The notes beneath the pieces were generated by a model. It ran no database searches, was not told the origin of the DNA, and saw only the letters and a list, made by a program, of their open reading frames with translations. The position numbers were made by a program, and so were the translations under genes. From Autumnicola musiva (GTDB lineage: Bacteria; Bacteroidota; Bacteroidia; Flavobacteriales; Flavobacteriaceae): 64,000 nucleotides of DNA. The stretch spans positions 62,001-126,000 of the forward strand of contig NZ_JAVRHK010000010.1 of assembly GCF_031846585.1 (NCBI RefSeq), in the 5' to 3' direction. Each line of letters starts with the position of its first letter. Position 1 is the stretch's first letter. This document shows, in pieces, positions 17,794 through 27,137 of this stretch.

Positions 17794-20244
17794 TTATTCA
17801 ACAAAAACATGCACTGTTCGCTGCATGCTATCCCCATCAGCATCTTCTACTTCAATACTGAATGCATGCAATCCATTTGTGCTGCCCGTATAATAAAAGT
17901 CTCCATTCCGCAGTGTCGCTTCACCTCCTGAGACAGAGTATTTTGGCTTATTTGTAAATCCTAAAAACAATTCTTCCACGGGAATATTCAATTCTTCGCC
18001 ACTTTTCAGAAAATAATGCGGCTGAGCCATCCAGTCCAAATATTCTTCCAGTTCTGTAAATCCATCACTGTCTTTATCTAAATTAGCTTCTGAAAAATCA
18101 TCTTCTTTAGAATTCACATTTAGGCCCTTTACATTTTCCCACCAATTGGGAAGTCCATCGTGATCGCTATCCCAATCTGATGACCGATGCTCTTCAGGAT
18201 AATTCTCCCAGCCACCCGCATCTTCTTCTGTATCTATCATACCTGCGAGTTTGCTTTTACTTCCTTTATATTTAAAAGTGCTGTCTATGGTTTCCTGAAT
18301 GATACGTTTATCATGATTATCAAGCGGAAGGTTAGAACCTACATCTGATAATACACTCTTATAAGCTAGTTCTGCCGGCTGTGTGTCTACGTAAGAAGGA
18401 AAAAATGGCTCATCTGAAAAAGTTTCGTAATCAACCTTTTCATTATTAGTGATCACTGACCTTCTTCCTTCTTCCTGGTTTTCCAATCCAAAAGTGCCTG
18501 GCATGATATTTCCATCAAAATAGGCTCTTTGAGAACCTAACCCCACTCCTTCGTGCTGCATTGTTAAGGCAAAAAACAATGAGGTGGAAGGACCCGGCTT
18601 ATAGAAATTGTTGACGAAATTCACCTCGTGTGCACCTCCATCGGTAGTGCGGTGACCCCAGTTATAGACCACATTATTACGAATATCCAGGCGGCCGATA
18701 TAATAGCCATCTCCGTTAAGGCCTCCGCCCATACTCCAGTTTCTTCCGTAATTATGTGCAAGAAGATTGTGGTGAAAACTACCAATATCACCACCAATAG
18801 TTGCGGCGTATCCATGCATTTTCCCTTTTTCATATTTACCATGATCAGCTACATTCAGCGCTTCTGAAATTAAAGTTCGCTGTAGGGTAATATTATGCCC
18901 CCCCCGGGAACTGAAGGATTCGTCTATAGTCCAACTTATAGAGCTGTGATCAATGATACTGTGGTTAGCTCCAGTAAGCCCCATTCCATCATAGGTACGC
19001 CCGGCTCCTATTCTTACTCTTAAAAAGCGAATGATACCATCATCTCCCGTTAATCCAATTGGCGCTCTGGACAGGGTAATTCCCTTTCCCGGAGCAGTTT
19101 GCCCTGCAATAGTAACATAAGGATCGCTTACCACCAATCTGGATTTCAGTTCAATGTTACCGGAAACATTAAAAACAATAGTTCTGGGACCTTTTACATC
19201 TTCCACAGCATAACGCAAACTGCCCGGCCCTTCGTCTTTAAGGTTTGTTACTTCCACCACCTTTCCTCCACGCCCTCCAATGGCAAATCTTCCGTAGCCC
19301 TGGGCACCGGGGAAAGCCAGTTGAGCCGGCTTAAAAGACCATACCTCACCTTGTGTAATTTCACCATCCCCGTCCACTTCATCTACACGCCAGTAATAGG
19401 TATCCATCGAGTAAAGATCTGAAACTTCGTATTTATTGTCAGTCATATCACCTTTGAAAAGGTTTGAATCTTTTGTTGCATTTAGTACCGCATCCTTATC
19501 CTTTCCAAAGTAAAGTTTATGGTTTTCAATACCCTCTGGAGACTCCCATTGCAGAACGAGTTTATCATCTACCGTTACATGCTCATCTGCATTTCCGGGC
19601 TGCGGAGTTCTGGCCTGATTCATCATATTTTGGCCATCAAGTTCAAAACCGTTTAGCACGATAATCTCATTACCGGCGTTAGCTTCAGAATCGGCTTCAA
19701 ACCTAATATTTACCGGATTTCCATTTTCTACCTCAAATTGAAGATATGCCATCGATGAATTTATAATAGCATCTGTACGATTTGAAGGTCTAACCGTCTT
19801 TACTTTTTCTTCATTTATATAAATATTTACCGGTGCAAAGCTTTTAGCTTCCGGATTATCAAATGTATTATGAAAGGTCAACAAGCTATGTGTACCGGCT
19901 TCAAGCCCGGAAACTGTCATTTCCAGGGGACCGTCTGAAACTAACCCATCGCTGACCAGCCTTGCATAGTGTGGTGCCTGCACCCCTACTTTATACCAAC
20001 CGGAATTTATATTTCCAGAAAATTTTACATTAACATCTCCAAATTTTTTTTCTGCCTGCTGACCATCTTCTATAGGCCAGGAAACATATCTGGGATCATT
20101 TACCTCCTCTACACGCCTTCCGGAGAAATCAAGATCTGTTTTAATGCTTTTGAAATTAGTCGATTTTTTTGGAGTCTGGCAGTTGGTGTTAACTACCAAT
20201 AAACCAACCAGGAATAATGTTATTCCGTTTCTTTTATAGTTCAT
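17794..20244 (-). CDS. Multidomain PL1 pectate lyase lipoprotein
   Basis: An 816-residue lipoprotein (signal peptide ending VNTNC, Cys22). Residues ~35-203 form a malectin/CBM-like jelly roll, ~215-306 an FN3-type domain (TYYWRVDEV, VWSFKPAQ), 308-~690 the PL1 beta-helix, with LAFPGAQGYGRF, ITLSRAPIGLTGDDGI and DHSSISWTIDE at 432-442. Then come Ca-binding loops (DWDSDHDGLPNWWE and DKDSDGFTELEEYLDWM) and a C-terminal cadherin-like domain ending RTVHVFVE. The appended domains suggest cell-surface binding to pectin while cutting. It is the first gene of a two-gene unit with GH127 and follows a 285-bp gap that contains a LacI-type palindrome and a GTACAGGA site. Confidence 0.92.
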   Translation of the reverse strand: MNYKRNGITLFLVGLLVVNTNCQTPKKSTNFKSIKTDLDFSGRRVEEVNDPRYVSWPIEDGQQAEKKFGDVNVKFSGNINSGWYKVGVQAPHYARLVSDGLVSDGPLEMTVSGLEAGTHSLLTFHNTFDNPEAKSFAPVNIYINEEKVKTVRPSNRTDAIINSSMAYLQFEVENGNPVNIRFEADSEANAGNEIIVLNGFELDGQNMMNQARTPQPGNADEHVTVDDKLVLQWESPEGIENHKLYFGKDKDAVLNATKDSNLFKGDMTDNKYEVSDLYSMDTYYWRVDEVDGDGEITQGEVWSFKPAQLAFPGAQGYGRFAIGGRGGKVVEVTNLKDEGPGSLRYAVEDVKGPRTIVFNVSGNIELKSRLVVSDPYVTIAGQTAPGKGITLSRAPIGLTGDDGIIRFLRVRIGAGRTYDGMGLTGANHSIIDHSSISWTIDESFSSRGGHNITLQRTLISEALNVADHGKYEKGKMHGYAATIGGDIGSFHHNLLAHNYGRNWSMGGGLNGDGYYIGRLDIRNNVVYNWGHRTTDGGAHEVNFVNNFYKPGPSTSLFFALTMQHEGVGLGSQRAYFDGNIMPGTFGLENQEEGRRSVITNNEKVDYETFSDEPFFPSYVDTQPAELAYKSVLSDVGSNLPLDNHDKRIIQETIDSTFKYKGSKSKLAGMIDTEEDAGGWENYPEEHRSSDWDSDHDGLPNWWENVKGLNVNSKEDDFSEANLDKDSDGFTELEEYLDWMAQPHYFLKSGEELNIPVEELFLGFTNKPKYSVSGGEATLRNGDFYYTGSTNGLHAFSIEVEDADGDSMQRTVHVFVE

Positions 20245-20426
20245 CTAAAATTTATTTTAAAAGTCCATTGAGATATATTCTAATAAAGAATAGCCAAATA
20301 TTGAAGTCAGCTATCCATCTCTCTAAAATATTTTATATTTTGATATGCTTAATACCAGATCACCTCTTCCCATCTCAAATAGCCCAGATAAGGTCTTAAA
20401 GAAAACCATTTCTAAATCTCTGCTGC

Positions 20427-20442
20427 TTAGAAGCGCTTCTAA
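20427..20442. promoter_or_regulatory. 16-bp palindrome resembling a LacI/GalR-type operator
   Basis: TTAGAAGCGCTTCTAA is a perfect 16-bp palindrome whose core AAGCGCTT fits the AAnCGnTT core of LacI/GalR-family operators. It lies 183 bp upstream of the multidomain PL1 start. No LacI-type regulator is encoded in the window, so the match is suggestive only. Confidence 0.4.
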
Positions 20443-20468
20443 TTTATAGTTATAATGAAGAACAAGCG

Positions 20469-20482
20469 TCCTGTACCGTACT
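20469..20482 (-). promoter_or_regulatory. GTACAGGA upstream element (before the PL1-GH127 unit)
   Basis: In gene direction it reads AGTACGGTACAGGA, sharing the AGTA-GGTACAGGA arrangement with the sites at 11652 and 42888. It begins 225 bp upstream of the multidomain PL1 gene and overlaps one arm of a stem-loop that follows the pectinesterase stop codon. Confidence 0.45.
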
Positions 20483-20525
20483 GCTCTGTGCGTTAATTAC
20501 AAGGAGGATTTCCTAATTGCAGTAC
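20478..20525 (-). terminator. Stem-loop just past the pectinesterase stop codon
   Basis: Arms GTACTGC (20478-20484) and GCAGTAC (20519-20525) pair perfectly, and AATT plus AGGA/TCCT pairs inside the loop extend the structure. It starts 5 bp past the CE8 stop. There is no T tract, so it is at best a non-canonical terminator or an mRNA 3'-end stabiliser. Confidence 0.35.
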
Positions 20526-20529
20526 ATAA

Positions 20530-21792
20530 TTACCGCTTAGAAGAAGTACTGATATTGCCGTTCTCAGAAACTGTTTTTATAGAATATTGATCTATTTTAG
20601 TGACATCTATGGTTTTTTCCTGGTATATATTAGTTGCCGAAAATCCCACAACTTTATTATCTCTCAGAATAACATAACCCCTGGCCTTCGGCACAGCTTT
20701 CCATTCTAAGGTATTGGGAAAACTGCTCTTTTTCAGGTTTACAGGTGCAGGTAAAGATATAGTCAAAACTTCCGGGTTCCACGCCTCTCCATCTTTACGC
20801 AAAAAATAATCCAGATTATAAAGATGCTCCATTTCCTCCCTGGTAAGCTGTCTACTCCAATCTGCACGGCGGCTAACATCCAGCAAAGCACCGGAAAGAT
20901 CTTTACTTTTATACTCTGCAAAAGTTCCGGAAAGATGATTCTTATTACCGTCCCACGCTGACCAGCCTTTATCATTTATATGATCCCCCATCCTGCTATT
21001 AACAAACACTGCTGAGGCCGGTGCTCCCCAGGGCCTCATAAGATAGTAGCTATTTTTTGCCACCTTGGCATCAGCCGCGAGCAAACAATCCAGGAAAAGC
21101 AATCCATGATAAAAATTCTTCCCAGAAGGAGTGGTTGAAATGAGCTTGGTATCGTTCGGGGCGGTTATATATTGTCCTCCCTCTAAAGCATGAATTTCAC
21201 AATTTTCGAATACTGCTGTGGCATCACCAAAAATAAAGTCTGTAGCACCCTCTATGTAGCATTGGAAGTTATATTGACGTTTTTTATGGGCGTAGTAAGT
21301 GTCCTGGAAACCGAGGAATTTACAATTTTTAAAAATCTGCCTGTCTCCTGTTGTTCTTATTGCCACTGCCTGCGCTATTTCACCTGCCGTGTTCTCAATC
21401 GTCAGGTTTTCAGCATAAAAACCATCTCCCTCTGCTAAAAAGGTGTATGAATCTGCTGTACTCATAGCTGCTGTTTTCCCACTATAGTCATTCCAGCTAA
21501 TAATTACCCCATCTGGTGATTCACCAATCAGGCTCACATTCTTCATATCTGGAGAGAGCCAGATCTTTTCTTTATATAGTCCATCTTTTATAAATATAAG
21601 ACTGCGTCCTTCGTTGTTGCAAGGCAGCTTTTCCAGGGCAGCCTGTATAGTGGTAAATTCTCCAGACCCATCTTTTGCCACAACCATATCGTACACCTGC
21701 GCGTGGACAGATAAAACTGAGTTACACAATAACAATATTAAAACCTTCCGCTTCTTTATTAGCTTCGGCAGAATTTTATGGAGAAAAGACAT
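20530..21792 (-). CDS. Pectin methylesterase, CE8 family, secreted
   Basis: From the ATG at 21792 the protein has 420 residues and begins with a signal peptide (VLILLLCNSVLSVHAQ). An upstream ATG at 21867 would overlap the PL1 gene and put 25 extra residues before the signal, so I reject it. CE8 active-site residues are all visible (numbered from the chosen start): Gln141 in AQAVAIR, Gln163-Asp164 in FQDTYY, Asp185 in GATDFIFG, Arg253 in RPWG. A C-terminal FN3-like tail (WKAVPKARGYVILRDN) follows. It strips methyl groups from homogalacturonan, making substrate for the PL1 and GH28 enzymes. It closes a gene run that includes the adjacent PL1 and DUF5703 genes. Confidence 0.94.
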   Translation of the reverse strand: MSFLHKILPKLIKKRKVLILLLCNSVLSVHAQVYDMVVAKDGSGEFTTIQAALEKLPCNNEGRSLIFIKDGLYKEKIWLSPDMKNVSLIGESPDGVIISWNDYSGKTAAMSTADSYTFLAEGDGFYAENLTIENTAGEIAQAVAIRTTGDRQIFKNCKFLGFQDTYYAHKKRQYNFQCYIEGATDFIFGDATAVFENCEIHALEGGQYITAPNDTKLISTTPSGKNFYHGLLFLDCLLAADAKVAKNSYYLMRPWGAPASAVFVNSRMGDHINDKGWSAWDGNKNHLSGTFAEYKSKDLSGALLDVSRRADWSRQLTREEMEHLYNLDYFLRKDGEAWNPEVLTISLPAPVNLKKSSFPNTLEWKAVPKARGYVILRDNKVVGFSATNIYQEKTIDVTKIDQYSIKTVSENGNISTSSKR

Positions 21793-21850
21793 TATGGCTA
21801 TTATTTGAATAATCAGTTCTTTAAATTGAACTCTCTCGGAAGTATCTTGG

Positions 21851-23299
21851 TTAAGGCTTCTTTTCAACTAATTCATTAAGGTAAATCTCAAGATTGGTAT
21901 AACCACCTGGAGCAACCTCATTTCCATCCTTTGAATTTTCAGGATCCAGTCCCTCTTTCAATTCCCATTCATCAGGTATTCCATCTTTGTCTGTATCTTC
22001 GGGCGCAGATGAACTTTCCAGTTTTGGCCAGCCTCCCACTTCAGATTGAGAATTGATAATCCCATTCCCGGTTATTTCTACATTTCCTCTGATTTCTGCA
22101 ACAATACGCTCATCCACTTCATCACGTTCCGGCAAAGTGGCTCCGGCATTTTCTAAAACCATCCTGAAAGCTTCTTGTGCAGAGTGAGTTACAACAGGGG
22201 AAACCTTAAACTCCTGTTCTGAGCGAATATTCTCTACAGAGCCTACCTCTTCTATATCCACTCCCCTCCAGTTGTCCTTATTCATACCGCCTTCTACACC
22301 TTCCATATGATTTCCTGAGAAATACCATTGGCCATAACCTTGAGCCTCATCTCCTGCAGTTACCGTTGAAGGAGCAGCAAAATAAAGTTCATCTGCAGTC
22401 GCTGGTCCTGGTTTATAATAATTATTCACAAAATTGGTTCTATTCTCTCCGCCTGGAATTTCCTGCTCTCCGCCATAAACAGCACCACTTCTTCCCCAGT
22501 TAAAAATTACGTTATTGCGGAAATCTACGAGCGCAATAGTATCATGTGCCCTACTACCATTAATTCTGGGAGAACGGCTGTAATTATGAGCAAAAAGATT
22601 GTGGTGATAAGAAGAATACTGCCCTCCCCACTGACTGCCGTAACTGCGTTTTCCCTTAGGATCGTAAGAATCGTACAAGCCTTCACTAAGAATACACCAT
22701 TGCACCGTAGAATTCACATTATCGTAAAAACCCATATTTTCTTCAACAGACCAACTTAAGGAACAATGGTCTACTATAACATTTTTGGCATTCTCTATAT
22801 TTAAAGCACTGGTTTCGGCCTTGTTGAGATCTCCCGGCCTGGACCGGATGTAACGGATTATTAAATTTTCACCTGAAAGTTTAATAGTATGATCTTTTAT
22901 AGTTATGCCATCTCCCGGGGCAGTCTGGCCGGCAATGGTCAAATTCGATCTTTTTACTTTCAGTTCTTTTTCCAGCGCAATATTCCCTGAAACATTAAAA
23001 ATTACAGTTAAAGGCTCCTCTCCTTCAGTATTTAATGCTGCCCTAAAACTGCCAGGCACCGGATTCCCATCTTCATCCAGGTCCTTAAGGTTAGTCACCT
23101 TTACAACTTTACCTCCCCTGCCTCCTGTAGAATATTTTCCAAAGCCCTCAGCACCTGGAAAGGCAATCTGTTTAGGAGTAGGAGACTCCGATGCCCGAGC
23201 TTGTACTTTATTATCTTCCGAATTGTTACAACTGCTCAGCAGAATTAGGCAAATAATTCTTGTAATGTGATTTATAAATTGAATTTTATAAAGTTTCAT
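21851..23299 (-). CDS. Pectate lyase, PL1 family, lipoprotein
   Basis: A 482-residue lipoprotein: LILLSSC gives Cys24 as the lipid site. The PL1 domain starts at IAFPGAEGFGKYSTGGRGG, passes LTIAGQTAPGDGI and reaches DHCSLSWSVEENMGFYD near residue 170. The C-terminus has the DTDKDGIPDEWE calcium loop and the GYTNLEIYLNEL ending seen in its paralogues. It overlaps the upstream DUF5703 gene by ATGA, a sign of coupled translation, and lies 58 bp before the CE8 gene. As a surface lipoprotein it should make the first cuts in low-ester homogalacturonan next to the methylesterase. Confidence 0.93.
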   Translation of the reverse strand: MKLYKIQFINHITRIICLILLSSCNNSEDNKVQARASESPTPKQIAFPGAEGFGKYSTGGRGGKVVKVTNLKDLDEDGNPVPGSFRAALNTEGEEPLTVIFNVSGNIALEKELKVKRSNLTIAGQTAPGDGITIKDHTIKLSGENLIIRYIRSRPGDLNKAETSALNIENAKNVIVDHCSLSWSVEENMGFYDNVNSTVQWCILSEGLYDSYDPKGKRSYGSQWGGQYSSYHHNLFAHNYSRSPRINGSRAHDTIALVDFRNNVIFNWGRSGAVYGGEQEIPGGENRTNFVNNYYKPGPATADELYFAAPSTVTAGDEAQGYGQWYFSGNHMEGVEGGMNKDNWRGVDIEEVGSVENIRSEQEFKVSPVVTHSAQEAFRMVLENAGATLPERDEVDERIVAEIRGNVEITGNGIINSQSEVGGWPKLESSSAPEDTDKDGIPDEWELKEGLDPENSKDGNEVAPGGYTNLEIYLNELVEKKP

Positions 23300-25620
23300 T
23301 CCAGTTTCTGATTAGATTTAAACAGCATATTTTGGATATTCTTTTCCCGTTCCGCAGGAACAACTTTTAAAAGCTTCATTTGTCCACCTTCTAGTTTTGC
23401 TTCCACTACTGTATTCCCCGGGGCATGTAATTTAAAATGTACGTTCCAGTCTTTGGGCCATGCCGGAAAAAGCAAAATCTTATCTCCGGCAGTTTGTAAA
23501 AGCATCTCCTGCAGTCCAATCATCCCCGATCCTCCCCAGTTATGGTCCGGAACCCAGTCAAAACCGGGGCCCCAGAATGCAGGAAAACGCCTGCCGGAAT
23601 TTGCCATTTTCAGCTTTGTATATTTCGCGGCATCATCAGTAAGGCCTAACCTTGCTGCAAAAATATTATCCTGTTTCCAGCCGACATGACTTCTGAATTT
23701 TTGAGCATCAGGATCCAGTTTCCAGGTGTTTCGGGCAATTTCCAGCTCAGGTTTGCCAATACCATATATTCCCCAGGGATACACGGGATATAACTGCGGG
23801 ACTTCGGTATTATTAATCCTTTCCCAGCTTTTTGCGGGAGCAAGAACTTTTTGATTTTCTATTTCCCTGAAATTTAATGGAGGAATGCGCTCCTGGAATT
23901 CCTGAAGATAAGTTCTTTGGTCTGCTGAAAGATAGTCATCAGGTAAGTCCAGCATTTTCTCAGTAATTACCTGAAGCCCTGCAATCGTGGAATTGGCATT
24001 ATAGGCCATCTTGTAGGTTTCAGCTGCTGAACCGGGATACAGCACCAAATCTCCTTCAGCATCCAGCTTTTTCCTGCCTCTCTTTCCCGCCAGGTATTGG
24101 TAATGTTCATCAAAAAACCTGAGGCTGCTCATAATAAACGGCAGGTATTCCTCCACATTCTTACCCGCATAATAATACTGGTCCAGCATCATTTTGTCAA
24201 ATTCCAGCACTGTGTCCCACTGGTGCTCCAGCCATGCATTGTATTGCATGCCCGGATCGTAATCTTCCGGCCGGTCCCAGCTATATTCAGAAGGGTTTGG
24301 TAAACCGTAATTCTCGATCTGTTCGGTAAAGGAAGCACCGTCGTGATCCCAATAAACTTCGGAACGCAATTCGGCATTTTTCAGCATCCGCTGGTAAAAT
24401 TTAAACTGTGCGGGCATCATATCAAAATCGCCACTTTTCAGCATAGGAAAATAAACAAGCCGCTGATTTTGGGCAGTCATCGTTCCCCCGCCCCAGTTCC
24501 GAAAATCTGGGGTGAAATTCTGAGTAGAATCTACAAACACGGGATCATAGGTAAACAGACCTCCATTAAATTTTGTAGGATATTCCCCATACGCATTACA
24601 GCCGAGCATGTACCGAAATAGCTGATAATTTCGACCTATTTGATACACAGAATCTTTTTCTTCGGAGTTATTCTTCTGAGTGTAAATAAAACTGCGATCC
24701 CAGAAGTTATTCCACCATTTCTGAGATTTTTTGGCAGCCGTTTTCGACTGATCTTTATATGCCGATATTGAAGAGAATAAATTTTGCTTCCAGTTTTCAA
24801 TATTATCGCTCTGGCTCGTATAAAGCTGAATTAAAACCTGATGCTTTTTAGAGGCATCTTTACTTTCCAGTACAAATCCTTTAAAATCTGTATCCTGGTA
24901 AGTTCCTTCTGATGTCCCGGCCGGTTCAAAATTTTTACCATGCATTAACCCTCCAAACGTGAGGTTTTTTAAAGGATTCATCATTTGATCTTTTACCGAT
25001 TCCATCTTTTGCTGCTTTACCGCCACATCAAAAACGGTAGAATCTCTATTATGATGATAAAACAACACTCCTTTTTCTTCAAATCTTATCGAATCGGCGT
25101 AGGTGATGATGTTTCCCTGTGGTGCCCATTTATAAGAATTGGCATTATTGGCCCTTCCTTTTACCTCCCGGTTTTTGTAACGCCAGTTTTCATAGAAAAT
25201 CCTGGCTTCAATTTTTTCATTGCTATCAATATCCAGATGGATCACCGGGTTAAAGACATCTACCCAGAATTTTACTTCCGTGGTATTCTGCTGAATACTT
25301 ATATATCCGTCATTCAACACCAGCTCCTGCTGAAAACCTTCGGAACCATCAAAAGGATTGGGCTCTAATTCTAATTTTAATCTTCCTAACTTCAAAAAAG
25401 TATTATGCTCATCGAAGGTCCCGCTTCGGGAGAAATATGCGTAAACAATACCATCTTCAACCCATACATTCATCCCGATATCGCCACCGCCCACAGGCAT
25501 GGACTCTGAACTATTCTTGCTTTGAGATGTCCATAGCGGATTGTAATCCTCTAATTCCGGGACCTGGGCCTGCAGAAAAGCGCAGGTAAAGAATAATATA
25601 GTTAAAATGTGCTGTTTCAA
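23296..25620 (-). CDS. DUF5703-type GH95-like glycosidase, secreted
   Basis: A 774-residue protein. The only reasonable start is a TTG at 25620, directly before a good signal peptide (HILTILFFTCAFLQAQ); no ATG precedes the mature region. The N-terminal beta domain (YNPLWTSQSKNSSESMPVGG, FSRSGTFDEHN, LGRLKLELEPNPF) matches DUF5703, and the centre and C-terminus form a GH95-like (alpha/alpha)6 barrel with a C-terminal beta cap. GH95 enzymes cleave alpha-L-fucose or alpha-L-galactose, both found in RG-II and fucosylated side chains, so that kind of sugar is a reasonable guess. It overlaps the downstream PL1 by 4 bp and follows the acetylesterase by 11 bp. Confidence 0.75.
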   Translation of the reverse strand: MKQHILTILFFTCAFLQAQVPELEDYNPLWTSQSKNSSESMPVGGGDIGMNVWVEDGIVYAYFSRSGTFDEHNTFLKLGRLKLELEPNPFDGSEGFQQELVLNDGYISIQQNTTEVKFWVDVFNPVIHLDIDSNEKIEARIFYENWRYKNREVKGRANNANSYKWAPQGNIITYADSIRFEEKGVLFYHHNRDSTVFDVAVKQQKMESVKDQMMNPLKNLTFGGLMHGKNFEPAGTSEGTYQDTDFKGFVLESKDASKKHQVLIQLYTSQSDNIENWKQNLFSSISAYKDQSKTAAKKSQKWWNNFWDRSFIYTQKNNSEEKDSVYQIGRNYQLFRYMLGCNAYGEYPTKFNGGLFTYDPVFVDSTQNFTPDFRNWGGGTMTAQNQRLVYFPMLKSGDFDMMPAQFKFYQRMLKNAELRSEVYWDHDGASFTEQIENYGLPNPSEYSWDRPEDYDPGMQYNAWLEHQWDTVLEFDKMMLDQYYYAGKNVEEYLPFIMSSLRFFDEHYQYLAGKRGRKKLDAEGDLVLYPGSAAETYKMAYNANSTIAGLQVITEKMLDLPDDYLSADQRTYLQEFQERIPPLNFREIENQKVLAPAKSWERINNTEVPQLYPVYPWGIYGIGKPELEIARNTWKLDPDAQKFRSHVGWKQDNIFAARLGLTDDAAKYTKLKMANSGRRFPAFWGPGFDWVPDHNWGGSGMIGLQEMLLQTAGDKILLFPAWPKDWNVHFKLHAPGNTVVEAKLEGGQMKLLKVVPAEREKNIQNMLFKSNQKLE

Positions 25621-25631
25621 ATTAGTTAATC

Positions 25632-27059
25632 TTACCAGTCGTCTGTTCGGAATGAAGAAATTGGCAATCCTCCTACACTGAATAATTCGGCTTCAGCATA
25701 ATTCTTGAATAAATATCGAACGGCTACCGGTTTATTGACATTTGGAGAAGAAAGCACTATTGATTTGCGTCTCACAACTGCGTTCGCAGGATAAAAAACC
25801 CTGTTTTCACCGGCAATTTGAAATCCTTTAACCTCCTTACCTAAAGAAGTAATTCCGTTCGGCACATTATTAAAAGAAACGACTACCGAAGTGTCTTTGA
25901 TTTCCAGGGAGTTAAATTCAGGACTTTCGTATTCAAAACCTTCCATTCCATAAGTTTTAGCCAGGGCAAGATAAGCCAGGCGATAACCACCCTTTTTCTT
26001 CTGGGCCGGATGGATATTTTCCTTTTCCCCCACATCCATTAAAACCGCCATGCCGGAATTTGGAATTTCATGAGAAGCCTTCAATTGGGATTCCCTCACA
26101 TAAGCCGAATTATATTTTTCTACAATAGTATCTGGAGTAAAAGCGCTGTAATCAAAAGGGGCGATCTGCGCAAAATAAAATGGAAATTCCCCCTGCTCCC
26201 ATTCTTCTCTCCAGTCCTTCACCATTTTTTTAAATAAATGGCGATACTGGAAAGGCCGGTCATAATTAGATTCTCCCTGGTACCAGATGGCGCCCTGGAT
26301 TCCGTAACCAATTACCGGAGACAGCATTCCGTTGTAAAGTGCAGTTGCCGTTCTGTTAGGTTCACCAATAGCCTCCTGATTTTCCGGAACGGCAATACTG
26401 TCAAAATCCTTTAGCATTTCTTTGCTCATCCAGGCTTCCACATTGGAACCGCCGTAAGAAACATGAATAAGTCCCACCGGCACCTCCAGCACTTCCTGTA
26501 CTAGAGATCCGAAATACCAGGCCGTGGCGCTAAAATCTGCAACGTATTTTGGAGAAGCTTCATTCCAGCTGCCTTCAAAATCTTTTTTCGGCTCCACTTT
26601 GGAATCGCGCGGAATGGTTATTAATCTAATCTTATTATTTTTTGAACGGACTATTGCTTCGTTCCCGCCTTCAACAGGTTGCCCTGGAAAACCTTTCAGA
26701 GGCATTTCCATATTCGACTGACCCGAACAAAGCCATACTTCTCCAATCAGCACATTTTGAATTATCTTATTTTGACTTCCTTTACTTACTTTCAGTGTAT
26801 ATGGGCCACCTGCCTCAGGTGTACTGACTTTTGTACTCCAACGGCCTGACTCATCAGTTTTTACTGAATAGGTTTCCTGGCTCCAGGAAGTAGTAATATT
26901 ATATTCTGAATTTTTATCTCCCCAGCCCCATACAGGTACTTCGGTTTGCTGCTGAAGGATCATATTATCTGAAAATAAGGCTGGTAATTCTATCTGTGCA
27001 TTCGCCTGAATACAGAAACTACAAATTAAAAAAAGTAGAAAAGGTTTTGATAAATTCAT
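25632..27059 (-). CDS. Sialate-O-acetylesterase-type SGNH esterase, secreted
   Basis: A 475-residue protein with a signal peptide ending QANAQ. LFSDNMILQQQ and VPVWGWGD near the start, EVWLCSGQSNMEMPL (Ser115 nucleophile), HVSYGGSNVEAWMS, GAIWYQGESNY and the late ENIHPAQKKKGG block (catalytic His) are the family signature. In plant-polysaccharide loci such enzymes remove acetyl groups from pectin or xylan sugars; here acetylated galacturonan, RG-I or RG-II is likely. It is followed 11 bp later by the DUF5703 gene and begins a run of four genes down to CE8. A weak CAGGAT element lies 48 bp upstream. Confidence 0.9.
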   Translation of the reverse strand: MNLSKPFLLFLICSFCIQANAQIELPALFSDNMILQQQTEVPVWGWGDKNSEYNITTSWSQETYSVKTDESGRWSTKVSTPEAGGPYTLKVSKGSQNKIIQNVLIGEVWLCSGQSNMEMPLKGFPGQPVEGGNEAIVRSKNNKIRLITIPRDSKVEPKKDFEGSWNEASPKYVADFSATAWYFGSLVQEVLEVPVGLIHVSYGGSNVEAWMSKEMLKDFDSIAVPENQEAIGEPNRTATALYNGMLSPVIGYGIQGAIWYQGESNYDRPFQYRHLFKKMVKDWREEWEQGEFPFYFAQIAPFDYSAFTPDTIVEKYNSAYVRESQLKASHEIPNSGMAVLMDVGEKENIHPAQKKKGGYRLAYLALAKTYGMEGFEYESPEFNSLEIKDTSVVVSFNNVPNGITSLGKEVKGFQIAGENRVFYPANAVVRRKSIVLSSPNVNKPVAVRYLFKNYAEAELFSVGGLPISSFRTDDW

Positions 27060-27106
27060 TTGATGAAGGCTAATATGCTTTAAATTTAGGAAATACTAAG
27101 GTTAAA

Positions 27107-27123
27107 CCATCCTGCACCGTCTT
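27107..27123 (-). promoter_or_regulatory. Weak GTGCAGGATG upstream element (before the acetylesterase)
   Basis: In gene direction: AAGACGGTGCAGGATGG, differing from the GTACAGGATA core at two positions. It begins 48 bp upstream of the acetylesterase ATG. Confidence 0.35.
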
Positions 27124-27137
27124 GTCTCTGTGCTATG

